Virus record (IMG/VR): IMGVR_UViG_3300036832_000202 | Coordinates: 1-22,566 of that record | Strand: one strand, 5' to 3' | Length of the DNA stretch: 22,566 nt | DNA from: a virus | In this document: positions 1-8,800 of the stretch, one piece after another | Layout of the letters: each line of letters starts with the position of its first letter | How positions within the stretch are numbered: the stretch's first letter is position 1 | The notes under the pieces: model-generated | Database searches by the model: none | Told to the model about the DNA's origin: nothing | What the model saw: the letters and a program-made list of their open reading frames with translations, nothing else | Position numbers and translations under genes: made by a program

Positions 1-1
1 G

Positions 2-157
2 GACTACGTCGGCACGAAACGGATCGTGGTCGTCCAGCTGCCGCAGCGCGATGAGCAGCTGGCGGCCAGCCGGCCCCCGATGACGGTGCCGCCGGTCGTC
101 ACGCTGCAGCCGGGCGAATTTACGACGGCCACCTATCGCCGCAAGAGGCGCCCGTGA
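2..157 (+). CDS. C-terminal end of an unidentified phage head-region protein (partial)
   Basis: An open frame enters from the left edge and ends at TGA 155-157, giving the last 51 residues of a protein whose start lies outside the window. The visible part is a beta-rich stretch (KRIVVVQLPQ), then a proline/valine-rich segment and a basic tail ending RRKRRP. I do not recognise the family. The stop overlaps the GTG start of the head-tail connector gene by four bases (GTGA), so it belongs to the same operon. By position it would be a capsid, head-decoration or other head gene, which is inference from gene order only. Confidence 0.7.
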   Translation, partial: DYVGTKRIVVVQLPQRDEQLAASRPPMTVPPVVTLQPGEFTTATYRRKRRP

Positions 158-747
158 GCGCCACGCCGTTTATCAGTCCGCCGTGGCAATCGCCGCTGGC
201 GGTGTCGTCTGTCTTGGTCATCGGTCCGACGGAGGAACCGCTGACGCTGGCCGACGGCAAGCTGCGGGCGGGCCTCGACTGGCCCGCCGGGGATCCGCGG
301 GATGACCTGATGAACGCCTTCATTGCGGCGGCGCGCAGTCAGGTCGAGCAGGATACCGGCCTCGCGTTGCTGACGCAGACGCGCGCCATCACCTACGCGC
401 CCATCACCGATCCGGAGGCCTACATCCTGCTCCCGGCGCAAGCATGGCCGGTGCAGTCGGTGACGTCGCCGACCGGCCAAGTCGTCACCTTCACGACGGA
501 TCCGTTGCGGCGCGGGCTGATGGTGACGCCGCTGGATGTCAGCGGCACGTGGCAGATCGTCGCGGGCTGGCCGGATGCTGCGGCGCTCAAGGCGGAGGCG
601 CCGCTACTGGTGCAGGCCGTCGGCTTACTGACCGCCCATTACGCCACGCTGGGCCGCGACCTCGCCTCCGAAGCCCGCCACATGGAAACGGTGCCGCAGG
701 GCTACGACGCCTGTATCGCCCCCTACCGCTTGATCTGGGTGCCCTGA
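154..747 (+). CDS. gp6-like head-tail connector protein
   Basis: A 197-residue protein. Its central part reads DDLMNAFIAAARSQVEQDTGLAL, then LPAQAWPVQSVTS, and later GW followed by an alanine-rich helix, which is the usual layout of the phage gp6-like/YqbG connector family: helices containing 'A...E..TG..L', then strands with P-x-x-P and a C-terminal helix. These proteins form a ring under the portal that extends the DNA channel. The start is GTG 154, overlapping the previous stop by four bases, with AAGAGG about eight bases upstream. The next gene overlaps its stop by one base (TGATG at 745-749). Family placement is by eye and fits the gene order. Confidence 0.75.
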   Translation: MSATPFISPPWQSPLAVSSVLVIGPTEEPLTLADGKLRAGLDWPAGDPRDDLMNAFIAAARSQVEQDTGLALLTQTRAITYAPITDPEAYILLPAQAWPVQSVTSPTGQVVTFTTDPLRRGLMVTPLDVSGTWQIVAGWPDAAALKAEAPLLVQAVGLLTAHYATLGRDLASEARHMETVPQGYDACIAPYRLIWVP

Positions 748-1115
748 TGCCGATCGGCATGTCGGTCAACATCGGCGTCCGCACCCGGCGGGTGCAGCTG
801 GCCGGTCCCGGCACGCCGGTGCCGGATGGCGACGGCGGCTACATCGAAGTGTTCGCGCCGCTCGACCCGCCAGCGATGTTCGGCAGCGTCGAGCCGATGT
901 CGGCGCGCGACCTGGAACGCTTCACCAACGCGACCGTCGCAGCGGTGGCTACGCATCTGGTGTCGATGCCCTTTCATCCGGCCGTCACGATTCAGACGCG
1001 CGTGTCGTGGACTGATGACGCCAAGCGGCCGCATACCGCCAACGTGACCAGTCTGATCAACGTCGACGAAGCGTGCCATACGTTGCAGCTGGCTGTGGCC
1101 GAACAGGTGCAGTGA
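747..1115 (+). CDS. Phage head closure / head-tail adaptor protein
   Basis: A 122-residue protein starting at ATG 747, one base into the previous stop codon. An in-frame ORF extends upstream, but that part lies inside the connector gene. Residues 30-75 contain a glycine-rich turn, 'VEPMSARDLERF' and 'ATHLVSMPFHP'; the segment (T/S)H-x-V-x-(M/I) followed by a short charged strand and VxSxxxVD is typical of SPP1 gp16-like head-tail joining proteins, which close the connector after packaging. Position between a gp6-like connector and an HK97-gp10-like protein supports this. It overlaps the following start by one base (TGATG). Confidence 0.7.
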   Translation: MPIGMSVNIGVRTRRVQLAGPGTPVPDGDGGYIEVFAPLDPPAMFGSVEPMSARDLERFTNATVAAVATHLVSMPFHPAVTIQTRVSWTDDAKRPHTANVTSLINVDEACHTLQLAVAEQVQ

Positions 1116-1537
1116 TGGCGAGCCTGACATGGTCCGGTCTGTCGGAATTGAAGGAAGACCTCCGCAACCTGCCCGACTACTTGAAGGGCGAAGCGGCGCA
1201 CATCGTCGACGCCGCCGCCAATCGGGCGCAAGCCGATATCCAGAGCGGCTACGCGAACCATCGCCATAGCGGCAATCTGGCGGACCACGTGGAACAGACG
1301 GTGACCGATGACAGTCGCTATGGGTATGCGATTCAGGTGAAAGCCAATTCGCCGCACGCATGGCTGTTCGAATTTGGCTCGCAAGCGCGGCACCGCAATC
1401 TGAAGACATGGCGCCCGATGCCCGCCGGACACGTCTTCGTGCCGGCCATGGATAAGAACCGGCGGTGGATGTGGGATCAACTGAGCGCCTTGGTGACGCG
1501 CCAAGGCATGACGGTGACCGGTGACTATCGCAGCTGA
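1115..1537 (+). CDS. HK97 gp10-like tail completion / neck protein
   Basis: A 140-residue protein beginning MASLTWSGLSELKEDLRNLP, an N-terminus usual for HK97-gp10/TP901-1-type tail completion proteins (short strand, then a helix with L..L...L). The middle part holds G-NLADHV, a conserved strand-turn, and 'WLFEFGSQARH', the hallmark (Y/L)xxEFGxxx.(R/H) motif of this family. The C-terminal part has PAGHVFVPAMDKNR followed by a helix, also usual. These proteins sit at the head-tail interface. The start at 1115 is fixed by a one-base overlap with the preceding stop; the end overlaps the next gene by 17 bases. Confidence 0.8.
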   Translation: MASLTWSGLSELKEDLRNLPDYLKGEAAHIVDAAANRAQADIQSGYANHRHSGNLADHVEQTVTDDSRYGYAIQVKANSPHAWLFEFGSQARHRNLKTWRPMPAGHVFVPAMDKNRRWMWDQLSALVTRQGMTVTGDYRS

Positions 1538-1970
1538 TTCCTCCGACCTGGACGCCGCCGTCGTCTCGTTGTTGTCGACGGACCCGACGTTGGCCGGACT
1601 GCTCGCTGACGGCGTCTACTTCGACGTTGCGCCGCCGAATGCGAAACAGTTCGCCATCGTCTCGGTCATGACGGAACTCGACGAAGAGGACTTCGGCGGG
1701 CGCGTCTTCGAAGACGTGTTGTATCTGGTCAAGGCGGTTGAACTGTCGACGGTGCCGACGAAAAACATCAAGGCGGCGGCGGCGCGGATCGATGCGCTAC
1801 TCAATCGCGCGCAGTTCACCGCGCCCGGTTTCGGCGAGGTGACGGGCGCACGCGAACAGCGCCTCCGCCAGACGGAAGTGGACGACGTCGACAAGTCGAT
1901 CCGGTGGCTGCACCGGGGTGGGCAGTATCGACTCATGGCCACGCTGACCCCGTCGGCCACGAAAGGATGA
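1521..1970 (+). CDS. DUF3168-like tail terminator/completion protein
   Basis: A 149-residue protein. N-terminal 'DAAVVSLLSTDPTLAGLLADGVYFDVAPPNAKQFAIV' matches the layout of DUF3168/gp17-like tail terminators: a helix with L..D..L..L..DGVY...AP......P..V. A central strand FEDVLYLVKAVE and a helix KAAAARIDALLN follow. These proteins cap the tail tube at the head end. The only upstream in-frame start is GTG 1521, since TGA lies two codons earlier; it sits inside the previous gene and has no clear ribosome site, so translation is probably coupled. The call rests on motif layout and position. Confidence 0.7.
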   Translation: MTIAADSSDLDAAVVSLLSTDPTLAGLLADGVYFDVAPPNAKQFAIVSVMTELDEEDFGGRVFEDVLYLVKAVELSTVPTKNIKAAAARIDALLNRAQFTAPGFGEVTGAREQRLRQTEVDDVDKSIRWLHRGGQYRLMATLTPSATKG

Positions 1971-1986
1971 AAGGACAGAGGACGCC

Positions 1987-2397
1987 ATGATCAAAACAGG
2001 ACGCTACGGCGAAGTTGCGTGGGATCCGACCGGCGTGGGAACGGGCACGATCCCCGCCGTCATCTCGATGAACGGCTGGAAGCTGTCGATGAAGACCGAC
2101 TATGAGGACGTGTCGTGCTTCCAAGACACGAACAAGGTCTATGTGCCGGGGATGAAAGACGTGTCCGGAACCATGGGCGGCTTCTGGAATTCCGACAGTA
2201 CGGTGATCTTCGATGCGACCGACGCGACCGCGCCGGGCCTGCTCAAGCTGACGCCCAACACGACGGAGGCCACGTTCTTCTGGAGTGGGCTGGCGTACCT
2301 CGATGCCGACATCGATGCGTCGGTGAAGGGCGCGCCGAAGGTGTCCTCGACCTTCAAGGGCGCCGGACCATGGACGCAGGAGCCGGTCGGTCCGTAG
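1987..2397 (+). CDS. Major tail (tube) protein
   Basis: A 136-residue, beta-rich protein placed exactly where the tail tube gene lies in siphoviruses, after the terminator and before the chaperone. Visible features are an early strand 'ISMNGWKLSMKTDYEDVSCFQDTN', then 'GMKDVSGTMGGFW', a strand-turn-strand often seen in tube proteins (…DVSGTFxGxxD…), and a C-terminal 'GAPKVSSTFKGAGPW', the usual final strand of the tube beta-sandwich. ATG 1987 is preceded by AAAGGA and GAGGA in the sequence AAAGGACAGAGGACGCC, a good ribosome site, as expected for a highly expressed structural gene. The protein is short but within the usual range. Confidence 0.72.
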   Translation: MIKTGRYGEVAWDPTGVGTGTIPAVISMNGWKLSMKTDYEDVSCFQDTNKVYVPGMKDVSGTMGGFWNSDSTVIFDATDATAPGLLKLTPNTTEATFFWSGLAYLDADIDASVKGAPKVSSTFKGAGPWTQEPVGP

Positions 2398-2401
2398 GGC
2401 G

Positions 2402-2701
2402 ATGCTGCAGAACGTCCGGCTGCGCGGCAACACCGGCAGCATCACATACGGCTATCAGGAGGCCGCCACGCTCCGCAGCTGGACGATCGTCCGCCATGAA
2501 CCCGACGCGAAGCACGACGGATCGTGGCAGCTGCTGGCGGTCTTCGATCAGGTGAACAAGTTCCGGCTGCGACAACGGCCGCTTCTGTTCACCGCCAAGC
2601 GCGACGGCCTGAAAGGGCTGTGGTGCTGGCCGCTGGCGACCGCGTCGATTCAAATCGGCGACACGAAGTTGTACGCGATGTTGGAACCACCCGAACGCTG
2701 A
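2402..2701 (+). CDS. Small tail-region protein of unknown function
   Basis: A 99-residue protein starting at ATG 2402, four bases after the tail tube stop. It is beta-rich, with alternating strands such as 'TLRSWTIVRHEP', 'GSWQLLAVFDQ', 'RQRPLLFTAKR' and 'GLWCWPLATASIQIGDTKLYAMLEPP'. I do not recognise a family. Its place between the tube protein and the tail chaperone suggests a minor tail or tube-associated component. There is no signal peptide or membrane segment. It ends at TGA 2699-2701, and the strong AAGGAGG ribosome site of the next gene starts at 2701. Confidence 0.65.
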   Translation: MLQNVRLRGNTGSITYGYQEAATLRSWTIVRHEPDAKHDGSWQLLAVFDQVNKFRLRQRPLLFTAKRDGLKGLWCWPLATASIQIGDTKLYAMLEPPER

Positions 2702-2731
2702 AGGAGGACAGGACCACTGTGGTCCGCTATG
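2701..2731 (+). promoter_or_regulatory. Shine-Dalgarno, hairpin and start codon of the tail chaperone
   Basis: A very strong AAGGAGG at 2701-2707 lies 21 bases from the ATG at 2729, much too far for ordinary initiation. Between them GGACCA (2711-2716) and TGGTCC (2720-2725) form a perfect 6-bp stem with a three-base CTG loop. Folding it out leaves about six bases between ribosome site and start codon, an optimal spacing. Phage T4 gene 25 is a known case of a hairpin bringing the two together. A non-standard CTG start at 2717 is the alternative. Confidence 0.5.
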
Positions 2732-3172
2732 GCCATTCGTTTCGTGCGACCCGAACACCTCTGGCTGCCGCTGTCGGGCGGGGACGCGATCCTGGTCCGC
2801 AAGCGGCTGACGGCCGGTGAGCAGCGCCAGCAATTTGCGCGGACGTATACCGCCAATGCCGACGGCAAGCTGAATGTGAACCTGATCGAAACGGGCCTCG
2901 CGCTCGTCACCTCGTATCTGATCGACTGGCGCCAGAAAGATGATCCGGACGCGACGATCCGCACGCTGTCGATTCCGGAGTTGACCGACGTCCTCAACCA
3001 GCTGGAGCCGGCCTCCTTTACCGAAATCAAAGAGGCGATCGAACGCCACGAGCTGGCGATGCTGGCCGAACGTGAAGCGGAAAAAAACTCCCCGGCTGGC
3101 GAGAAGGCCGCATCCGCGATCTTGCCATCGCCGCTCGCTGCGGATGGCCAGTTGATTGGGTCCGCGATTTAG
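2729..3172 (+). CDS. Tail assembly chaperone, short (zero-frame) form
   Basis: A 147-residue protein whose place just before the tape measure gene, and whose helical C-terminal half, mark it as the gpG-like tail assembly chaperone. Residues 20-70 hold 'ILVRKRLTAGEQRQQF', 'VNLIETGLALVTSYLIDW' and later 'ELTDVLNQLEPASFTEIKEAIERH', the usual helix pattern of these proteins, which bind the tape measure protein during tail assembly. ATG 2729 follows the AAGGAGG-hairpin structure. At codons 118-120 the gene contains an A AAA AAC slippery site, and a -1 shift there gives a longer form. Without the shift translation ends at TAG 3170-3172. Confidence 0.75.
   Translation: MAIRFVRPEHLWLPLSGGDAILVRKRLTAGEQRQQFARTYTANADGKLNVNLIETGLALVTSYLIDWRQKDDPDATIRTLSIPELTDVLNQLEPASFTEIKEAIERHELAMLAEREAEKNSPAGEKAASAILPSPLAADGQLIGSAI
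3082..3088 (+). promoter_or_regulatory. -1 frameshift slippery site A AAA AAC in the tail chaperone
   Basis: The heptamer AAAAAAC is in the correct phase relative to the 2729 frame (A AAA AAC), the canonical X XXY YYZ arrangement for -1 slippage. A possible stimulatory stem is CATCCGC (3111-3117) with GCGGATG (3140-3146), although at 22 bases downstream it is further than usual. Conserved -1 shifting between the G and GT products is well established in tail chaperones of lambda and many other siphoviruses. Confidence 0.8.
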
Positions 3173-3252
3173 ACCCCGACGACTACGAGCTACTCGTTGA
3201 ACTCCTGACCGAGAAAGCCGACGGCGCTGCGTTGTCCTTCGAACTGGACTGA
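3088..3252 (+). CDS. -1 frame extension of the tail chaperone (gpGT-like form)
   Basis: After slipping at 3082-3088 the -1 frame is open from CTC 3088 to TGA 3250-3252, adding 54 residues to the first 120 for a product of about 174. The added part includes 'RDLAIAARCGWPVDWVRDLDPDDYELLVEL', with the tryptophans, a D-P-D-x-Y-x-L-L helix and short acidic end usual in the T domain that contacts the tail tube and tape measure. This frame has no ATG or GTG of its own, and its only TTG is seven codons from the end, so independent translation is unlikely. Its stop lies five bases before the tape measure ATG, so the long form could couple to that gene. Confidence 0.75.
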   Translation, partial: LPGWREGRIRDLAIAARCGWPVDWVRDLDPDDYELLVELLTEKADGAALSFELD

Positions 3253-3257
3253 TCCCC

Positions 3258-5807
3258 ATGCCTATCAGCGGAACCTTCGGCGCTGACTTCTCCGCCTTTC
3301 AGACGGCGGTGGATGGCGCGGTCACGAAGCTGATCACGTTCGAAGACAACGCGACGAAGGTGAAGAACGCGCTCGGCAAGATGGAAGAAAGCTTCTCCGG
3401 AAAAACGGTCATTCAGAACGCCACGCTGATGGCCGAAGCCATCGAACGCGCAGGCGGCATCGCCGCCCTGACCGGCGACGAACTGGCCACCGCAGGCGCC
3501 AAGGCGCAGGAAGCCGCCGAGAAAATGCGGGCGCTGGGCATCACGGTGCCGGAGAACATCCAAGCGGTCGCTGACGCCGCTGCGAAAGCCGACACGAGTA
3601 CGAAGAGTCTGAGCGTGTCCGTCCTGGACATGGTCAAGGCCTACGTCTCCGCCGAAGCGATACTCGGCGCCGCGAAGGCCGCATGGGCCGCCGTGACCGA
3701 TCAAGTGACCGAGTCGATCGGCGCCGCCAACGAAGCCGAGAAGGCGCACGTCCAGCTGCTCGCCGCGCTGCACACGCAGGGGACCGACATGCCCAGCGTG
3801 ATCAGTGCGTACGAGGGCTACGCGAGCGCGCTGCAAAAAACCACCATCTATCAGGACGACGCGATCGAAGGCGCCGAAGCCCTGCTCGTGCAGATCGGCG
3901 GCGTGATGCCCAAGGACATGCAGGCCGCGCTCACCGCGACGACGAATTTGGCGTCGGGGCTGGGCATCGACCTGCACACGGCGACCCTGATGGTCGCCAA
4001 GGCGGCCGAAGGCAACACGACGGCGCTCGGGAAAACCGGCGTCGTCCTCGACGAAACGCGCGTGAAGGCCGAAGGGTTCGGCTATGTCCTCGACACCATC
4101 AACGACAAATTCAGCGGGCAGGCGGCCGCCGTCGCCGATACCTACGCCGGTCGGCTGACGCAGCTGGCAAATACCTGGAACAACGTGCAGGAGTCGATCG
4201 GCCGCGTCATCACGCAAAACGCCACGGTGTTGAAAGCGATCGATCTGGTCAATCAAGCCATCGACAGCAACACGGGCGAACTGAAAGACAACCAGACCGC
4301 CACCGATCTGGTGTCGCTGGCGGTCATCAGTGCCGCGAAGGCCATGGGGTTCCTGATCGAAGCGGGCAATTTCCTGCAAACCGAATTCGAGGATCTGCGC
4401 GTCTTCGCCGACAAAACTGCACAGGGCTTCCTCGACCTCGGCATCGCGGCACTCAAGACCGGAATCGCCGTCGCTGACTTCCGGTCGCATATCGATCCGT
4501 CGACGTGGAACCCGCAATTTCAAGCGAGTCTGGCCGACGCGAAGACGGCACTCGCCGGAATGCAAGGGGCGTACAAAAATCTCGCGACCGACATCGCGTC
4601 GGCCGGCACCTCACAGAAAGACTGGTCCGACAAACTCGGGGGACTCAATACCCAGATCGACGGCTTCGTGGCGGAACTCGAAAAGACACGGGGCAAAACG
4701 AAAGAAGTGACGGCGGCCGCGAACGAAAACAGCGACGCATGGAACCGCAACACGGTCAACCAGAAGGCCAACGCCGAAGCCGCGAAAAAGGCGCACGACG
4801 AGGAAGAAGCGTTTTGGAAGGAGTACATCAAGTTCTACGAGGAAGAAATCGGCAAAACCGCCAAGACGTGGCAGAAGGCGCAGGAGGACAACGTCAAGGC
4901 GATGAAGCTCGTGAACGATGCCATCCTGGCCGAACTGGACGCGCAGGTGAAACTCAACGCCGCGCAGGGCCTCGATGCGATGGGCGCCATCAAACTGCAG
5001 TCGACCGCGCTCGACGATCTGAATACGAAGCTGGCCGCGCTGCACGCGAACAAGGTGCAGAACATCTCGCAGGAAAAAGAAGAGCAGGTGCTGATGCAGC
5101 AATACAGCACCGCGCTCTACAACGAAGCCGTCGCCGAAGATAAGAAACAACAGGCGCGGATCGATGCCTCGAACCGAGCCACCGAAGCGCTCAAGAGCAA
5201 CGTGCAACAAGTCGCCGATGCAACCGCGCTCACCTATCAGCGGGCGCTGAACGACTACACGAAGTACTCGCAGGACCAACTCGAAGCGCTGCGCGATGCC
5301 GCGAATGCGGCGGCGCAGGCGGTCAGCGATGCGGCGACGCGCGCCGCGCAGCACGCGGACGATGCGTTCAAAAGTTTTCACAACACGATCGTCCTCGACA
5401 CGACGGACCTGCAGACGCTCAATCAGGAGTTGACGAAGTTTTACGACAAGCTCGCGGCGCAGGGGAATGTCGGGATGATGGGGCCGAATGCCGGTGTTGG
5501 GATGCCGGGCGCGGGAACGGGTGCGGGGATGGGCCGCATTCCGTCCTTCGGTGAAGGCGGCTCGGGCGACTTCGGCAGCGGCACGGTAGCGATGCTGCAC
5601 GGCAAGGAAGCGGTGGTGCCCCTCGACGACAACGGCAGCAACATCCTCTACGGCGGCGCGGCCGGACTGTCCCACGGCGCCACGGTCAACCTGACCGTGA
5701 ATGTGACGCAGCCGCTGGGCACGCCGGACCAGATCGCGCGCGCCGTCGGCGAGGCGCAAATCTCGGTCTTGAAAGGACAGGGCATCCGCCTGCCGTATGG
5801 CGCCTAA
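3258..5807 (+). CDS. Tape measure protein
   Basis: An 849-residue protein, the usual tape measure position after the tail chaperone. Residues 130-340 hold the alanine/threonine-rich helical domain seen in phage tape measure families ('LHTATLMVAKAAEGNTTALGKTG', then 'YAGRLTQLANTWNNVQESIG'). Two moderately hydrophobic segments lie near residues 130-150 and 350-370. A long coiled-coil-like region with many K/E/A residues runs from about 490 to 710. The C-terminal part is glycine-rich and ends with 'GDFGSGTVAMLHGKEAVVPL', a conserved tape-measure tail signature. By the rule of about 1.5 angstrom per residue the tail would be roughly 120-130 nm. ATG 3258 lacks a strong ribosome site and may depend on coupling to the frameshifted chaperone. 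The end overlaps the next gene by 11 bases. Confidence 0.9.
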   Translation: MPISGTFGADFSAFQTAVDGAVTKLITFEDNATKVKNALGKMEESFSGKTVIQNATLMAEAIERAGGIAALTGDELATAGAKAQEAAEKMRALGITVPENIQAVADAAAKADTSTKSLSVSVLDMVKAYVSAEAILGAAKAAWAAVTDQVTESIGAANEAEKAHVQLLAALHTQGTDMPSVISAYEGYASALQKTTIYQDDAIEGAEALLVQIGGVMPKDMQAALTATTNLASGLGIDLHTATLMVAKAAEGNTTALGKTGVVLDETRVKAEGFGYVLDTINDKFSGQAAAVADTYAGRLTQLANTWNNVQESIGRVITQNATVLKAIDLVNQAIDSNTGELKDNQTATDLVSLAVISAAKAMGFLIEAGNFLQTEFEDLRVFADKTAQGFLDLGIAALKTGIAVADFRSHIDPSTWNPQFQASLADAKTALAGMQGAYKNLATDIASAGTSQKDWSDKLGGLNTQIDGFVAELEKTRGKTKEVTAAANENSDAWNRNTVNQKANAEAAKKAHDEEEAFWKEYIKFYEEEIGKTAKTWQKAQEDNVKAMKLVNDAILAELDAQVKLNAAQGLDAMGAIKLQSTALDDLNTKLAALHANKVQNISQEKEEQVLMQQYSTALYNEAVAEDKKQQARIDASNRATEALKSNVQQVADATALTYQRALNDYTKYSQDQLEALRDAANAAAQAVSDAATRAAQHADDAFKSFHNTIVLDTTDLQTLNQELTKFYDKLAAQGNVGMMGPNAGVGMPGAGTGAGMGRIPSFGEGGSGDFGSGTVAMLHGKEAVVPLDDNGSNILYGGAAGLSHGATVNLTVNVTQPLGTPDQIARAVGEAQISVLKGQGIRLPYGA

Positions 5808-8800
5808 AACGATCGCGCGATCGAATCTGGCGCGCTCGAATGCGGCGCGATCCGGCTGGCCGACGCTGGTCGGGACGAAGGTCAAACTCTTCGCCTTGTC
5901 GAAGGTCGCCCGCAGCGGCGCGACACGCTCGAATTATCACAACTGCCAGACCTTCATCACGATGAACGGACAGCGGCTGGGCGCAGGCGCCGTCGTCGGG
6001 GGACCGGGCATCCTGGCCAAGTCGGTCACCGTCAATGATTCGATGAACAACGTCCCGACTACCGCGCAGCTGACCTTCTACAAGATCGTGCCGGTCGAAG
6101 GGAACGACCTGATCATCACGCTCGGATCGGTCAACAACCGCCAGCGCGAATTGGCCGGCACCATCCTCAGCGTGGTGCACCGCTATGTCGGGGACCTGCC
6201 CGTCGACCGCAACATGGTCTATGACGCGCAGCTGATTGACTACACATGGGGACTCGGACGGAAGAAAGTGAGTGGCAAGTACACCAACAATTCCGTCGCC
6301 ACCATCGCCGCCGCCATTCTGGCGGGCGCTACGCAGTACACGCTCCAAGTCGATAGCGACATCGGCGCGATCCTCGTGAACGAAATCACCTTCACCGAAC
6401 AGACGGTGGACGATGCCCTGCACCAGCTGGTGACGCGCGTCGGCGGCGACTACGAGTGCGACTACCTGCGTGTCGTGCATCTGTTCCTCACCTACAAGCA
6501 GGACACGCCGCCCGCCCTCATCAATCGCGCGCATCGGTCCATGCGGGATCTGGTCTGGACGCGCGACCTATCGCAAGTCGTCACGCGCGTCTACCACGAC
6601 TGCGGCGGCTCGAATGCGCTGGAACAAATCGGCCCCGGCGAAACCCTGATCCCCGTCGAAACCGCTGCGTGGTACGAGACGGCAGGCGGCGTCGTCCTGG
6701 TCAACCAGCAGCGTGTGAACTATGCAGGCGTCGTGTTGGGCGGCGGCGGCGCGTTGGTCGGTCCCGGTGCCGCGCCGACGGCCGCGATCAATGCCGCTGT
6801 CGTGCCGGGGTCCGGCGTGACGGCCGGTGCGCACGACTATGCCGTGTCCTACGTGACGGCGTCGGGCGAGTCGCTGCCGGGGCCACGGGTGTCAGTCGTC
6901 AGCGGCGTCATCGCGCCGCCGACTGCTGGACCCGCCCTCGACACGTCGAAGCCGCTGCTCGCGGGCAACGGTCCCGCCCCCGGCGCGCACGACTACGCCA
7001 TGACCTTTGTCGCGAGTACCGGCGAGACGACGCCGGGGCCGCGCGTGACCATCAATACCGGCTTAGTCACGCCGCCGACAACCGGACCGACGCCCGCCGC
7101 TGGTGCCGTCGGTCCGGGTCCAGACGATGGCGCGCACGACTACGCGGTGTCCTTCGTCACGGCCCAAGGTCAGTCGACACCGTCGCCGATCGGTGGACAG
7201 ATCCAGCTGGCGGGCACGCCGGTCCCGGCGCCGGGCGCGCCGACGGCAAACACGGCGACGACGGGCGGGGCTGTCGATATCGGCCAGCACTGGTACGGCG
7301 TGACGTTCGTCACCGCGCGCGGCGAGACGACCGTCGGCAATGGCGTGATGGGTGAAGCGTTCGGACAGGGCAAGATCGCGGACCCAGCGGGCGCGCCGGG
7401 CGTGACCGACGGCAGCGGCAACAATACGGTCTCCGGGGGCAACGCCGCGTACATGTATGCCTATCGCGGCGGCGGTGGGCAAACACTCACCTCGCCCTCG
7501 ACGGACTATGTCTTAACCCTCGTCAGCAGCTTCCCCATCACGTATCGCAACGTGTCGATCACGGTGCCCGCGTCACCCGATCCGAACTGCACGGGGATCG
7601 TGCTCTATCGCGCGAACGGCTACAACCCGCCCCGCAGTTACTTCACCGAGATCGCGACGTTCTCGAATGTGCAATCTACGTTCACCGATAATTTCAGTAG
7701 TTCGAGCGGCGCGACCCCTCCGGCAAACAACAACACGACCGTCACCGGTTCGCCGCGCCAGACGATTCCGATCCGCACCATTCCGATCGGTCCCGCTGGC
7801 GTCATCGCGCGGAAGCTCTATCGGACCGACAACAAGGGCAGCGCGCCGAAGTTCCTCGTTACGATCAACAACAACAGCACGACTTCGTACGACGACGCGG
7901 CGGCAGACTCGACGCTCGGGGCCGTAGGACCCGGCAGCAACACCGCGTACGTCTCGACGGCGGTGCATCTCACGAACATCGCGCGCGCGATCGGCAGCGA
8001 TGCCGGGGCGGTCACGTCACGCAATCTGTGGCGCCGGTCGGCCGGTGCGGGGCTGCGTTTCCTGGCCACCATCGCAGATAACTCGGCGTCGACCTACGAC
8101 GACACGATTGCCAACAGTGCGCTCGGAGCGGCGCCACCGTCTGCGAATACGGCCTACCTGCAACAGATCCCGCTGACGCTGCCGCTGGGCGGACCCTTCA
8201 TCGTCAATCGCAATCTGTACCGCACGAAGATCGGATCGTCGACGCTGTTGATCATGGCCTCGCTGGATAACGTCGTGACGACGTTCCTCGATACCGTTCT
8301 CGACGGCAACCTTGGCGCAGCAGCGCCGACGACCAACGGAGCCGCCGCCGCACAGGTCAACCTGTCCGCGATTCCGATCGGGGCCGCATCCGTCACCCAG
8401 CGACGTCTCTATCGCACGGCAGCGGACGCCTCGCAGCTGAAGCTCCTGACGGGATTGGGCGATAACACGACGACGGCCATCAGCGACACCCAGCCCGATG
8501 CCGCGCTAGGTGCCAATGCGCCCACGTCCGATACGTCGCTGCTCCAGCAGCCCACGGGTAATGTCCTCGCGGGTGCGACGGCACTACCGTTGGCCAGCGT
8601 GGCCAGCTTCCGCGCAGCGGGCGGCTGGGCGATCGTCGCCTCGCAGATCGTCCGCTACACCGGCATCAGCGGGAACAACCTGTCCGGCGTGCCGGCCACC
8701 GGCATCGGATCGATCGGCGCGACGATTACCTTTAACGTGTCGGCCATTGCCGCGCCGATGCTGATCGGCGTGCCGACGACGGGGACGGGGACGATCCGCT

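Noticed and set aside
3183-5885. Long minus-strand ORFs (460 and 424 residues) opposite the tape measure gene
   Set aside because: They are arginine/glycine-rich shadow frames of a clear tape measure gene, with no domain pattern; high GC leaves few antisense stops.
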